64,000 nt of DNA from Linnemannia elongata (lineage: Eukaryota; Mortierellomycota; Mortierellomycetes; Mortierellales; Mortierellaceae). The stretch lies in contig JAXBDG010000001.1 in the NCBI GenBank assembly GCA_036320915.1, positions 1,736,001 through 1,800,000 on the forward strand. The letters are read 5' to 3'. The notes below the pieces were generated by a model. That model was not told the origin of the DNA. It was given only the letters and a program-made list of their open reading frames with translations, and did no database searches. The stretch's first letter is position 1. Each line of letters opens with the position of its first letter. Shown piece by piece: positions 24,519 to 37,917 of this stretch. Position numbers and translations under genes: made by a program.

Positions 24519-27500
24519 ATGCCACCCAAAACCACACCCCGCGTCAAGGGAAATGTGCGTGCCGCTAACAGCAGGTACCTACATTCACACTCACTCTAGT
24601 CCTTAGGATCAGCCAGACCATTCAAAACTCGACTGATCTGTTGAATGGAAATCGTGAAAAAATGTTCACGCCAGGAAGACTAACGGTTGACCAATATTCT
24701 TTTTTTATTGACGCCTCCAGTCGCGCTGCCGAGCTCTCGAGCGCTAGCTCGACAGGATCCTCTCTTCCCATGTCACAGCTCGGAGGATTCGCACAATTCG
24801 CCACGCCTGCTTTCTCAGCCTCGTCGACCTATGTCGCCTCCACCGTTCCTAGAAGCGCTCCACCCAACAGATCAGGATCGTCCAGCCCATCGCTTTCATC
24901 ATCAGGATCGCCCGCATTCGGAGGATTGGATACAGACGTAGTGAGTGTCATCTCCAACGGCGAGCTGTCCATGATTATCAAGCGACTCATGTCGAAGCGT
25001 GACACGACCACAAAAGTGAGGGCACTGGAGGATTTGGAAAAGTGGGTCAGAGCTCAGCCAGAGGATGATGAGGCTGGATCGTCGGCAGCATGCCAGGAGG
25101 CTATTGGACCCTGGATCAAGCTTTACATCAAGCTGACGACTGATGTGGATCGAAGAGTCCGCCTCATGACCAATAATGTCCACTTGCTCTTGGTCAAGCG
25201 TGTCAAGAAGAAGTTGGCACCGTATCTGAAGGAGGTGATCGCCGCCTGGATCGGTACCTTTTTCGACCCTACTAGGGACGTTGCTCGTGTTGCCATGGAG
25301 GCGTTCAAGGTACGCTGCGCCCTCTTTTTGCTTTTGCAACAACTTTCATCAATCCCACTCAGCGTTTGACGGCAGAGCTATTCCCTCCTTTTGTGCTTAC
25401 CGTATCATCCCCATCTTCGGTTTGCGTCAATGCTTAGAGCGCTTTTCCAGACAATAAGCGGGAGCAAGTGATTTCGTTCTGCTTGCAAGATATGATCTAT
25501 TATATCTCAGAGATTCTTCTAAACAAGACGCCAGAGACTCTGAGCGATCCTCGATTCAACACTAAAGAAGAGATGGACACACGCTATGCCAGAGTTGCCT
25601 CGAGCTCGCTTTATACCCTTGGATACATCATTGGTATGTCGTGCATTCTCTATTCCATTGCATTGGTACACTTGCTGAATCCGCAATGATACTAACTGAA
25701 CCTTTTCAATTGTTCGTTGACGGCAACAGAAACTCTTTCACCCGAGGCACTCGAAAAGCATGCCGACGACATTGGACAGCTCCTTGACGAAGCCAAGCTC
25801 TGGGCATTCTTTGGTCATGGAAACCCACTTGTCAGAAGAGCCAGCTATAACATGTTGCGGACGGTGACAACAAAGGCTCCCGGCTTGGCCAAGGCGAGAC
25901 TGAACATTGTGAGCAAGCACTTGTTCCCTGCAGCATTCTCAGACAAGGACACTACTACTCACGGAGACATGTGGGACGCTGTTCTTGTTTTCACCAAAGC
26001 CTTCCCCGAGTCATGGACGATTGTTGCCGACAAGAAGCCCACTATGTCACTCTTCGCAGGATTCCTCAAGGCTGCAGGATATGGATCCGCCACTGCAACG
26101 TACCGCAGTATTCTTCCCCTTATCGCCAGCTGGGGCGACGAGTCCGTCTTGGGCAAGAATGGTACAGGATTTCCTTTTGCTAAGGATTTTTTCGATCACT
26201 TTTGGAAGGGTCTCGAGAGCCCCAATATCGACAAGGAGACTGGATCGACTCTGCTGTTTATCGAGGCTTACCTGGAGTGCTTGGTCTATTTCACTGTGAG
26301 ATTCGGGTATGTGAACCAGTTGCAGTAGCACATTGTAGTACTATCGTTTGCGACTTGGCGTCGTCAGGATTGTTACTCGCGACTAACATTGTACCTGTCG
26401 CTCTTATAGTAAATCCGAGACGACAAAGCAAGGACAGGATGCTGCTCTTGCAGCATTTGTAGCGCTCAACAAGACTTTTATAACCTTGACGGACAACGGA
26501 AAGATTTCAGCCAAGTTCACCCAGTCTGAGCAGGGTATTGCCAAGAAGATCAGCACCCACCTTGTTCGCTTGCTCACCATTCCTTCAGTCTCGGAGCGTG
26601 CTTCTGTGGATATTTGGCAGCCCACAGTCGAGGCGATGAGCGAAATCGTCTCAGGCGAGACAAATGATGTCTACGTGAAGCGTGGCAAGCGCGCCATCCT
26701 GCTTTTGGGACAAATATCCTCTCTTGCTCACGAGAAGCAGGACAAAGCCTTGATCGAGTTGACTGAGAAAGCCGCAGACCAGCTTGTGCAAATTGTGGCT
26801 ACTCAGTGCTCAGGCAGTAAGTTTTCGAAGTTTTAATTGCAGATACAAGCAACGCATGTTTCCACACTGATTGTACTAATCAACTAAGCGTTCGTTTGTC
26901 TTAGCCCAATCATTCGGTCCTTCGCAGCTTCTTTCATCTTTGGCTGTCCATTTTGAAGTGGCCGTGTTCTCGAACCCAGCCAGTCAGAAGGCCATGCACG
27001 ACTTTTTTGAGCTGCAATTCGCCGACATGTTGTTGACCTCCGAGGATCATGATTCTTCTAACGACGGGGTCAGCCAAGGTGGTGAATCGCTTCCTCACCT
27101 TTTGGATCTTTTCGCGGGATACCTTGGCAACACCAAGGAGCAGGAGCAGTCGACTCGCATCTGGCAGCAGGTCATGACTAAGGTTCTCAAAGAGACTGAT
27201 GAAGGTACCAACCAGGAGCGACAGAGTGTTATCTTGCGCGGATTGCTTGACCGCACCTCTGCAGTCCCTCCCGCCATTGATCTCAAGCTCGGAGCCATCG
27301 ATGACTTTGTCACTACGATTGTCGTTGATCAAAAGTACAAGGAGTCCAAGTCATACGAGGATCTCGTGACGGGCGCCTTGTGTTCGAACGCTATCATCTC
27401 AGATACCCTCAAGCTGGCAGTATTTGACACTCTTTCTCAGCGTCTGGACCTCTATGTCTCAGATGTCATGAGTGGCCAAGCGGTAGGCAAGCATCCCGAA

Positions 27501-30500
27501 GCTTCGGCCATCCTGGCCATCACCCTTAAGGCCTTGAGCCATATTGTGCCCTTATCAATGGAGAACAGTGCAAAGGTGCCTTTGCAGCAAATCACCAAGG
27601 CTGTGTTTGACCTCAGCTGCCGGTCAGAGGAGCTCCTCAGTGAGGCTGCCCAGCAGAACCTTGATGAGCTGCAGAGGCTGTCAGAGGAATCGGAAGATAT
27701 CCAGTTCTTTTTGCGTGATTGTCTCACCGATCACATCTGCGACTGCATCCAGAACTTGCAGCGCTTCACCAGGTACGGTAACCTGCCTTGCTATACAACA
27801 CAAAGAAGTTGTATCGTCACGAACGTATTTTTAACCAATTGAACGTGATTCTTTGTATTAGCCCCGAGGACCTCGCTACGCAGGCTCAGAAGCTAGCAGA
27901 TCTCCTTAATCTGTCTGACATCACTGATCGATTTGGCCTTTTGAACGCATTCTTCTTTGACAAGGATCACTGGAATTCACTATACAAGACTCTCTCCGCC
28001 ACCGGTGCCCACCGGTCATTGGTCATGCTGGACCCCGTTGTTGAGGCTTACTACGCAGACACCAAGACTCAGCACGCATCGGCGAAGGAACATTCCAATG
28101 TCCGCTATGACAGCATTGGTCTCTCCGCCTACGGTCGTCTGGCCCTCTTCACCTATGAACTCTTGAAGAAGGAAGATGTGATGGTTTCGTTGTTCTTGTC
28201 GTTCCCAGAGACAATGACCTGGGTTATGGGCGAGCTCCTCAAAGTTCGTCAGGGATGTCTTGATGCTTTCCAGACCCCTTCTTCAGAGGCCGGCGTGTTT
28301 TACTCGCCCAACTTGCATAAGGATGCCAACGATGTTGTGTTCAGGACGTTATTGCGCGAACTGGGTTCCATGGTGACAAGCTGGATCACTCTGGCACTGG
28401 AGGAGAATTGGGAGTCGCGGTTGATTGAGGTTTTGACTAAGGGACCTCAAGCAGCAGTTCCACCCAACGACGATGATGACGATGAGTCTGGATGCAGCCC
28501 CGTTTATTTTGCTCATGAAGCTCTTTTGGAGCAGGATGGATTCAAGGAGCGCGTTCTCGCTGATGTTGTTGATGCCTTGGCTCAGTCCGATTCCTCGGAT
28601 ATTTCGCCTGCCAATGCCAAGGGATGGTGCCAGCTCTTGAAGAGCGAAAGCCGTATGTTTAAATTGTTTGTATGTGTTGGTGGCGTGTGCAGTTCGCATG
28701 CAATTTAATCGCTGGAAACTAACCTCAAGTTTCGCTAATTTCGTATTGCTCTAGTTCCTTTGTCGATATCAACCGGATTAGTCATTGCGCTCAGGAAGAG
28801 GCTGGAGAACACCAATGAGTTTACCAACTTGCTCAACCAGTGGGTCACTACCCCCGTTCGCCCCAACGAGCTTACTGTTCAGAACTCCGAGACTGTCCGT
28901 CGCCTCTCGCTCCTTGTGGCCGCTTTGATGGGCTCAGCGGATGAGGAGCCTTCAATCAATCTTCCTCAGTTGCGTGCCATGAACCTGCTGCAATCCATTC
29001 GTCGCTGGATCTCAGACTCGGACGTTTTGAAGGCCTTTGATAACCAGAATGAACTTCTTGTCCACTCGTTGGTTTTGCGACTTCTCAGAGCCTTGGCATT
29101 CCAGGTGCAGGAGCTTCCCGGTGCTCACTGGGAGATGATGTTTGGCCAGATAACCGCTGCCTTTGAGGGACTTTCAGAAACGGACTCTACTCCGTTCGGA
29201 ATGCTTGTCCTTGAGAGGGCGTGCCGCTTGACGTTGACTCTTATCGAGCTTGCACAGGACGAGGCCGACATTATGAACGCCTGGGAGGAGCATAGTGAAG
29301 GAATTTTGGTTCGTGCGATGAGAGTTATCGGACGTGAGGAGTCAACTCTGGAAGCCGCTTCGTTGAAGATGAACCGCCCTGTCCGTCAATACTTGGGTGT
29401 TTTGTCTCAGGTCTGTGGCCATGCCTCTGACAAGCTTGTCTTGACTCACGGGTCAGTAGCGGAGCAGTGCCGAATGTTGATGGAGCCGTTGACGCCTCTG
29501 CAGATGCTCGCCTACAAGCAGCTTCAGACCATTTTGATTGAGCAAGTGCAGACCTTGTCCATCCAGATGGAGCTCAAGGCCCCCACTAGCCCTGTTGTCG
29601 ACCCTGTCGAAGGCGAGACAGCCGACGACGCTACTACAGTCAGTGCTGCTGCAGAGGACAAGATGACAGAGCCAAAGTTCCCCGGCTCGCTATGGGCCAT
29701 CATCTCGAACCCACCTGCCGGATTCCCAGCTATGGACGTGGATGTGGATGCGGATGACGAAAAGAACTTGAAAGAGGAGTTCTCGCTTCTGTCGACCGGG
29801 ACCAGCCATCATGACGAGGACGACGACGAGGAATATGGAGTAGGTGCTGGTATCGCTGCTAAATCCGAGACCATCACCTCTCATGCCGTGCTTGGTTACC
29901 TTTTGGCGTGGAAGCTGGCCTTTGCCATCTTTGAAAACACCGTAAGTCAGACCGCTTATTTTTATAAGATGGAAATCATTGTCCGTACATGCAAATATTA
30001 ACACGCTATTGTTTCATTCTCCACTTTAGACATATGCTGTCAAGTCTCGTTTGGTCGAGCAGCTCAGGACTTCATCGGCAATGAACGATTTCTTGCCATA
30101 CCTGTTCCATCTCCTGGGTATCCACTCTGCATCGTCCTTGGTCAATGACTCATCTTCCGCCAGCCAGACAGCCTCATCAGGCTCCAACGATGCTCAGGCC
30201 GTCGAGCTGTTTGATTTGAGCCGCTGGGATATCACCGAATACCAGGTCGTTGGCTTTGATCTGTCGTCTCCCGAGATTGGGTTTCCACTCTTTGCAGGAC
30301 ACCTGTATTACACTTGCTTGGCGAACGTGCCAAGCTTGGTTCGTATTTGGTGGACCGAATGCAAACTCCGCCAGCTCAGCATCGCAGTCGAGTCGTTGAC
30401 TGAGAGGTTTTTCTCGCCCTTGTTGATCACTCGTGAGCTTAATTCGCTAGCCAAGGCTCAGCAGGCTCCTGCTCAGGGTGGTAACGCAGCAGCGGCGGCG

Positions 30501-30962
30501 GCACTTTCGGGAGTCACTGACGATTTGAACGAGCTCCAGATCAAAACCTCCAAGGCGACGTCGGAGGTGACGGCGTCGTTCCAGATTGACGAGGCAACCA
30601 TGGAGATTGTGATCCGTTTACCGACCAACTTCCCACTGCGCCAGGTCGAAGTCGAGGGTCTGCAGCGTGTCGGTGTCAAGGAGGCCCGTTGGCGCGCATG
30701 GCTGCTGGCCGTTGCAGGTGTGATTGCCGCCCAGAACGGATCGTTGATCGATGCACTGTCGTTGTTCAGGAGGAATGTGGGTCTGCACTTTGAGGGTGTG
30801 GAGGACTGCACGATTTGTTACTCGATTGTCTCGCTCCAGGATCGGTCGTTGCCCAACAAGACCTGCAAGACCTGCAAGCATCGCTTCCATGCTTCTTGTT
30901 TGTACAAGTGGTTCAGGACTTCCAACTCTTCGAGCTGTCCCCTCTGTAGAACTTTGTGGTGA
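24519..30962 (+). CDS. LTN1: Listerin, ribosome quality-control E3 ubiquitin ligase
   Basis: Model: join(24519..24574, 24721..25309, 25438..25633, 25730..26306, 26410..26816, 26905..27772, 27862..28652, 28755..29941, 30030..30962), 1867 aa, in the family's 1550-1850 range. Listerin ubiquitinates stalled nascent chains on 60S subunits. The N-terminus reads KGNVRAANSSRAAELSS, matching the conserved listerin start. The middle is a long HEAT-like helical array. The C-terminal 50 residues are a RING-variant finger (CTICYSIV, CKTCKHRFHASCLYKWF, CPLCRTLW) with all zinc ligands in place, ending a few residues after the finger as in the family. A 193-bp spacer separates it from the RRN9-like gene. An AATAAA lies 22 bp past the stop, in the 104 bp before the convergent receptor gene. 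Confidence 0.97.
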
Positions 30963-30983
30963 TACGCTTTTTCTTTGTCTAGA

Positions 30984-30989
30984 AATAAA
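30984..30989 (+). terminator. AATAAA polyadenylation-type signal after LTN1
   Basis: Consensus hexamer 22 bp downstream of the LTN1 stop, inside the 104-bp gap to the convergent receptor gene. The 3' ends of the two transcripts are probably close or overlapping. Confidence 0.5.
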
Positions 30990-31066
30990 TTATTGCATGT
31001 CCGTGCCAAGTGTTTTTTGAGGTGTGGAAGGGGAGAGATTGACAATTTATTTCACACATGGTTGTC

Positions 31067-34000
31067 TCAATTTTGGTCAGGACCTGGGGTGGCAGACGCA
31101 TCAGCCGTATGTAACACTGTGGTACTGTAATCTGCTGCAAGCGGTGGCGCTGCCAAGGCTGTCACTGTAACAGAATCCGTTGTAGGGGCTGTAGCCGGTG
31201 GAGCCATTAGGACCTTAGACTTTGGCACCACTGGCATCTGAGGCGGTAGATGAGGCGGCTGTTGTAGTTGACTTTGATGCGCCGTTGCCGCCGCTGCTAC
31301 TGCTGCTTGGGTCTGAGTCAGGTACTGCGAATACGATAAGACCTTATCGTCCCAACTCCCAGCAGGCACCACAACCTCGGTCGACCTCTCCGCCACCGTT
31401 TCAACACTATTGCTATTTCCAGAGTTGGCCAAAAAGATCTGACCGAGCGACTGTCGACCACTCGCCAAGAGCGAAAGTCCACTCGACAGCGAGTTGTTGA
31501 GTCGAAAATCACCAAAACTCTTTCGAACGGGTGATGCCCATGTTCCAGCACGACTACCACGGTTGCTATTGCGGCTACTTCCAGGGTACTGCAAAGCAGG
31601 AGATGTTGTGTTGTATCCGGGCAGGAAGCTTCCGGAAGGGTCAGCAGTCGCAGCGGCGAGGGCGTCTGATTCTTTCCACCCTGCAGCACAGGCGGCGGCA
31701 GCTGTTGAGATAACGGCCGGAGAAGGGACCATGCCCGCGGCTTTGGAGAGTGGTCGCGCTGCCGAGCTGCTGACAACCATGGAAGATCTGGTTGACGAGG
31801 CTGTTGATGAAAAGGTGCTACTGCAACCGCTAACAGCTGAACAGTTCCTGTTCCGGAACCGTCTTCGTCCATTGCCTCCGATACCGAACTCGGGGTCGTA
31901 TAAGTCTTCCTCGTCGTCATCGCCGTCGAGGTTGGTGGTCGATGGTATTGAGTATGTGCTGTTCCTGTTGCTGTTGCTGGCTGTGGAATTGAAAGGAAGG
32001 TTGTCGGGCCGTGCTGAAAATATGGCTGAGGAAGATATGGTGGGTATAGTGATATCCTCTGAGACAGAGCTGTTGTATTGATGCGATGATCTTGGGTCGA
32101 TCATGGGGGTGGTGCCAGTCGCGTTAAATGAATTTCCAGTGGCGTTGTTGTTGTCGCGGTACCTGGGCTTGTCTTCCTTCTCAGCACTGCTCCCAAAACC
32201 GAGTTGGTAATCCTCCCATTGAGATCGCTGCTGTTGTTGAGGATGGACAGAAGAGGCAGTGGCAGTCATGTTCATCCAGGGCCACACTGAACCATCGGCT
32301 TCGCCTCCTGCGACTGCGGCTGCTGCTGAGGGTACATGGAGCTCCACCATTTCTGAGCCACTCTCTCCAAATGTCGAGCGTGCCTTTCCAGCTACCCCTC
32401 CTTCGGCTGCTGCCAAAGACGACGCAGAAGAGAACAAGCCCCCCATAGACATGACTGGATGTCGCGAACCATAACCCGACTGCCTAACTCCATACTCAAG
32501 ATCTTGAGTATATCCGGATCCTAACATCCTACTGCCTTTATCATTTAAAGGCAAAGTCGATGAGTGTGGAGATGAACTTGTCCAGGCTGAGGGAGGCTGA
32601 GGCGGAATCTGGTCAAAAGAAGATGTCAACGATGTCGAGGGGAGCAAAGACGCAGTTCGAAGTCTCAACGCGTTCAAGTCCTCTTCGTCGAACAGCGCCA
32701 TCCACGCATCCAGTCGCGATTGGGTCTCGAATCGTATGAACAGTATCCCGCTGTGGCAGGTGTTGACGCGGATGGTTGGGTCGGGTGTGCTGTAGTCCTG
32801 TGCCATTTGGGTCATTAGGTAACTTGTTAATTTGTTGTCCGCGCTCTGCACGGTTAAAGAAGTAGAGGAGAGATTATGTTAGTGGCGCAGGCTTGTCGTA
32901 GCTTAAGTTCTAGGAAGGTACATTTTGAGTGCAGAGTGTATTTACATCCAGGGCGAGGAAGGCATGCGCTTCAGGGATGAGGATCAGGGTTGCCATGCAC
33001 CAATGTGATAGTACACCCGTAACCCAGCTCTTCTTGACGCGAATCGGGAGCAGAAACTATGATTGTGTTTCAAGTATAATCAACGTTAATAACGAAGGCT
33101 GTTTCAACATAGAGCCACTTCACCATTTTCATAGAGAAAAGCATGGATGCTACAGGTAGCTTACCACAAATGAATCCATCTATAGAGAACGTGGATCACA
33201 TATTAAAAGGTTGCAGTTAGATTATGATCAAGAGTAGCCATAGGAGCAGAGAGAAAGGGGCTCCGCAAAAAGTAGACGTACGCATCGATTGATCCCTGAA
33301 TCCAAATCATATGACGCTGGCGAGGAATGAATATCCAAAGCACACTGCATCAGATTCTGACGCGCGACACCTGCACCTTCATCCTGCAGCTTCTGCGACC
33401 TCTCACTTCCATCCTGATGAATATCATCACTAAAGTCCCTCCGGACAAACTGAGGATGAGGCAAACCGCTTATACTTCCGGTAGTCAAGGCCGAATCCTT
33501 GGTAGTCGAAAGAGGGCCGACTCTGGATTTTTTGCGAGAGGGCAACTGGGCACTCATCCAGAGATCAATCGGATTACCACTGTGCCCACCCAGATTGCCC
33601 GGTGATGCCACGCTGAGGGCATCGCTCCTCCGTCGAGAGTGCGCTGTTCGCATCCCATGTTCCAGTGAGGTCGTCGTCGCTCGTGTCAATCGTGGTTGTA
33701 TGATCGATTGAGAGGTCAGGCTGATATCCATCGGGTCTGACAGATCGACTCCTACTGCTGTTGCTGCTGCTGCGTCATCCATACCTACTTTGGCCCCTAA
33801 AGAAGGCAGTTTCGGTTTAGACAACTGAGAATTCGTGAGTTTCGAAGTGGCAGTTGGGAAACCCGTAAAGTCCAAGTCATCCCGCATCCGACCTAAAGTG
33901 TTGGCGCTCAACAAACTACTCCGTGCATTAACATAAATTCCTCCAGCGCCACCACTGCCACCAAATCCTCCCAATCCACCGATATTCCCTCCACAACTGC

Positions 34001-37000
34001 CGCCGCTGCCGACCGGGCTATTAGCCAGCAGGTATCCTGTCGAACCCAAACGCAGCTGTCGTTCAGGAGTCGGCCCACCTCCGCGCCAACTGTGGGTCGT
34101 ATCATTTCTATAATGTTGTTTCATTTTCACACCCAGAGAAGAAGGATATTAGCGAATATGCTTTTAGAACCTCCAGAGATCTAACATATGAGTAGATTGT
34201 GCTTTACCCAGTCAAGAGCGTGATGCCGATGGGGATCATGAACGCTTGCGCCGCACAGTTGGCAAAGCTGGGTATACCCACATGCATGAAGCACCAAATG
34301 TATACCAACAACAATCCCATTAGCTCACAGAGGCAGAATACAGGACTATCGTAGCGTGCAGAAATGTCGAGTAAATTAGAACACAGAGGAACTGTACGAC
34401 AGGCACCGAGCGAAAGAAAGGTAGAGCAATGTATATTACCTGGCAGCCTTGATCACGATATGCCGTCTGAAGTAGAACACCATCGTAGAAGTGGCTACTG
34501 TAAGCAGTATCGCACATAGACACAAGATGCCCACGACTTTTCCGAGTGAATTACTCCACCTTGGATTTTGGACTACAGGAACGAGTAAAAAGGAACGTCG
34601 TGTCAAGTTTGAACGAATTTCAAAACCCTTACCAATATGCCAACATGTCATTAAATGGAAGCAATGTAACTCACTAGCCCAAAGCGGTGCATCATTTGGC
34701 AAACGCTTATGGCCGGTCTTGAAAGGCGGAGGCATCAAAGATGTGTAGTTGGACCCAAAGATTAAAGCAAACGGGATACTTTCTCCGTCTTGTAAGCTCA
34801 ATACACGGTAGGGCCTAAGTGCGAAACGTAAACAGGGTCAGACCTGCAGTGATTATAACTTGAACAGAAATCGCTACGGTCTTGTAGTTGTTCTTCGCTC
34901 CACGTACCCTTCTTGTCGATCACCATTTACATCCAGTAGAACTCTCCCAGAGGGTCCATTGTACGACTTCTTGCTGTAGAATGTGGAGACGTGAACATCC
35001 TCTGTGTGCTCTCCTACCATGATCTCCCGTAGAAATGTGTTGTTGATACTCGCATGGTCTCCAATTGTTTTCTTGACAAGCTGTGATAGAGCAAAGCAAA
35101 AAGGCGATGGTGAGATGAATGTATCATACACGGATGGATAGACTTGGTATAACCCAAGAAAAAGTTCCGTCTTACATCTGCGTAGGCATTAGCGATCATC
35201 ATAACACAGCTGTATGCCATGGCTTCATTACTGTTAATCACATCGTGTGCTGCTCCAGGGTAACTATTATCAGTTGTAGTGAACAGTCGAGTGAGTTAAA
35301 CTTGGTTTGCTAGAGAACCAATCATAAGTTGTCTTGAAATGACCTTCTTCCTTACTCGCGAATGTCCAATGCCATCCATTGTTCCATGAACTTGTCGTAG
35401 GCAGGATTACCAGTCAGATTATAGTCGTTGTCGAGCATGATGAGTCCGTCATAGCCGGTATGATCGGGCTCCTTGCGAAGAGTCTCTGCGATGTCGTTCA
35501 TTGTCACCCATCCATATTCTGGTCCGAGATATCCACTTTTGCTAACGAAGAAGAAAATCAAACATAACCCATCAGAGCCAGCTACCACTCAAGCCTACCT
35601 GTTTGTTACCCAAGACTCTTCTGAAAGGTACAACTTCAGGGGAAATAGACAACTTACTTCATTTCGCGGAGTATTTTGGTTTGCGAAGGCCCAACAGACA
35701 CCAAGAGCGGAATCCTTGACTGTGATGAATCGATCTTGTCCTTGATGAATTGAAACGTAGGATCATCTGCTTGTCCTTGCAGTCGAATGGGCTGATAACC
35801 CAGCACATAAATTCCCAGCTTCTTTGCGCGCCCTGCAAAATATTCTCGTCCTATAGCACATGGCGAAGACACAATTAGTATTCTCGAGGTCCAAAAAAGA
35901 CTAACAGTGGTCGATACTCCCGCTGTATTTCGTGGAATAGACAACGTACCTGCCCAGCCGATGATGTCGACGTCGTAAATGAGAGTAATTCTCCTCCAAC
36001 CCAATTTGAGAATCAAGTCCAGTGCTGCGTCTAGAATGACGATCGTGGTGGGGATGGTGCGAAAGAACCACGGATACATGACTTCATCCGACAAGATTGT
36101 GTTGACTACAATGTAAACAAAATATTACACTCGACAAATGATTAGCCTTTGCACTGTGCTCTGAGTGCTCGCAACTTGGGAGGGATAAGCAAGCCTTTGC
36201 ATGTTCCTTACTTGACGCGTATGAACAATGCGGGATCTTGACACTGGAAGTCATCAGTGCCTCGTACCGAGTCAAATCCGAGCTGATGTCCCCAATGACA
36301 CCTGTCACCTTTTAATACCAAAAAGAAGTGCTTGTTAACTTGTCTGTTGTTAAAATTTTGGTGGCAAACGAACCTAATTCATTGTTACACAAAACTTGAA
36401 TGCACAAACGAAGAACTTTACTTTGGCACTGATCAAGGCCCCGGCTCCAGCAATGGCAGCTGCTCCTCCTGAAGACGTAAAGAGATCTGGGCTCTGGCTG
36501 TCACGGAGCACAAGCGTCACATTGGCCCCTATTGTCAACACGGGCACTATCAGTTAGTATGTGTTTGTACAGCTGCCTTCTTTTGACACGATGCCTTTTC
36601 AAAGCCTATCATACCTGGAATGATCCCTTGCCTGTTGATGTCGTCCACTGCCATCCTGATAGCCTATAAAAATTAAGTTCGACACTCATCAAAGGTAAGT
36701 ATTCCGTAGCGTAGCTTGGTAAAGGTCATAAACTCGAAGCGTAAACGGCAATGATCTGATTTACCGAGAGGGACCTGCGAACGACGGAGGCTTCGAGGTA
36801 ATGATCAATTGCGTTCAAGGGTAGCAGCACTCCAAACCGTATGGTGTTTGGTTGTGGATCCCACATGCTTGCGTATTCATAGTCTGTCAGCAATGAGGGT
36901 TTCGTGGCTGGACGTGGCGTTGTTGCGAGCGGCTGCTCTGAGATCGAATGAGCATGGTAGCCGACTATTGATGGACCTCGTTTTTGAAGGTGATTCTTTT

Positions 37001-37343
37001 CCACCACTGTTTCCTCGTTCTGTTGTGACAATACGAAAGAGTCGAAGGAGAAAAATGGTCGGGCGAGAGAGGGCCCCAATTGAGGTTTTGTTGTTGGTGG
37101 TGCTGGAGGCACTGCATTGGAATGCTCTGGAATATGCAGCTCAAGGACAGAGCGATGACCGTTGTTACTTGGTATAGATCCTTGATTGAGTTGTTGGAGT
37201 TGTATTACTGTTGAGGTAAGGGAGTGGGTATCTGGGTGTGGTGGAGGAGGTGTCTGTGCGTGGAAAGATATTGAGTTGGGGATGGAAGACAGCAAGACCA
37301 GGAGAGCCTGTGCCCACAGCATCGAACGCTGGATCTTGCCCAT
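31067..37343 (-). CDS. Class C (GABA-B-like) receptor-type protein with three visible membrane helices and a PH-like tail
   Basis: Model (15 exons): complement(join(31067..32845, 32946..33056, 33282..34107, 34208..34345, 34440..34572, 34675..34814, 34908..35080, 35176..35263, 35356..35541, 35658..35850, 35950..36105, 36212..36308, 36422..36528, 36615..36663, 36765..37343)), 1584 aa, in frame at every junction. A signal peptide (about 1-28) precedes a periplasmic-binding-like ligand domain (about 165-590; FGVLLPLNAID, GVIGDISSD, GWRRITLIYD, YDGLIMLDND). TM1 (about 602-624), TM2 (635-657, opening with the class C SPVFC motif) and TM3 (663-680, MIPIGITLLTG) follow. Then a Gly/Ser-rich soluble stretch replaces the expected TM4-7. 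Residues about 958-1060 look PH-like (KKSWVTGVL, HSGILFIRF, RLDAWMALF). The last 500 residues are Ser-rich and disordered. Ligand and function are unknown. Confidence 0.78.
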
Positions 37344-37917
37344 CAATATTCGAGTCGAATTTGGAATGTGAAAGCGTTATGCTAGCTGTGGGCACACAGC
37401 AAAAAAGGTGGGTGAATGTCAAACAGGATTGCAACTGAGGATGAATAGAGGGGTTTTTTATGTGTATGAAGGTTAGAGAGAAGAGGATAAGTAGTGAAAA
37501 AGAGGGTCGCAAAGGAAAAATGGAGGCGAAGAGGAAGGGTGAGGAAAGAAAGAGATGAAAGAGGGTAAGGATCTTCACACAGGTTTTGAACATTAGATTG
37601 TCTTCCGACGAGCTCGTGATTCATTTGTTCCGAAACCATTTTATGTCTCTTCTCTCTTCTGGAGTTTCTGGCATTTTGCTTCTACGCGTCCCTCCTTTCG
37701 GCACTGCGCTCTTATCGTTTCTTGATTAGTTTTTTCATAACTGTACACGGCTACTTTTTTTTGTTTGTTTTTTGTTAGAGGTGCGCTTTTTATTTTAAGC
37801 ACAGGAAGGAACAAGTTGAATGGGAATGATCTATGTACAAGTTGTCCACAATAATTTCAATTGCTCCATATCCTCCCAACTGCAAGGAGTAGAAAGGAGG
37901 ATCAACACAGCCCACAT
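37344..37917. other. Spacer upstream of the receptor gene
   Basis: It contains the receptor promoter and the 3' flank of the Q/N-rich gene. It is purine-rich at 37440-37570 and T-rich at 37750-37790. ORFs here read as low-complexity antisense and are not supported. Confidence 0.5.
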
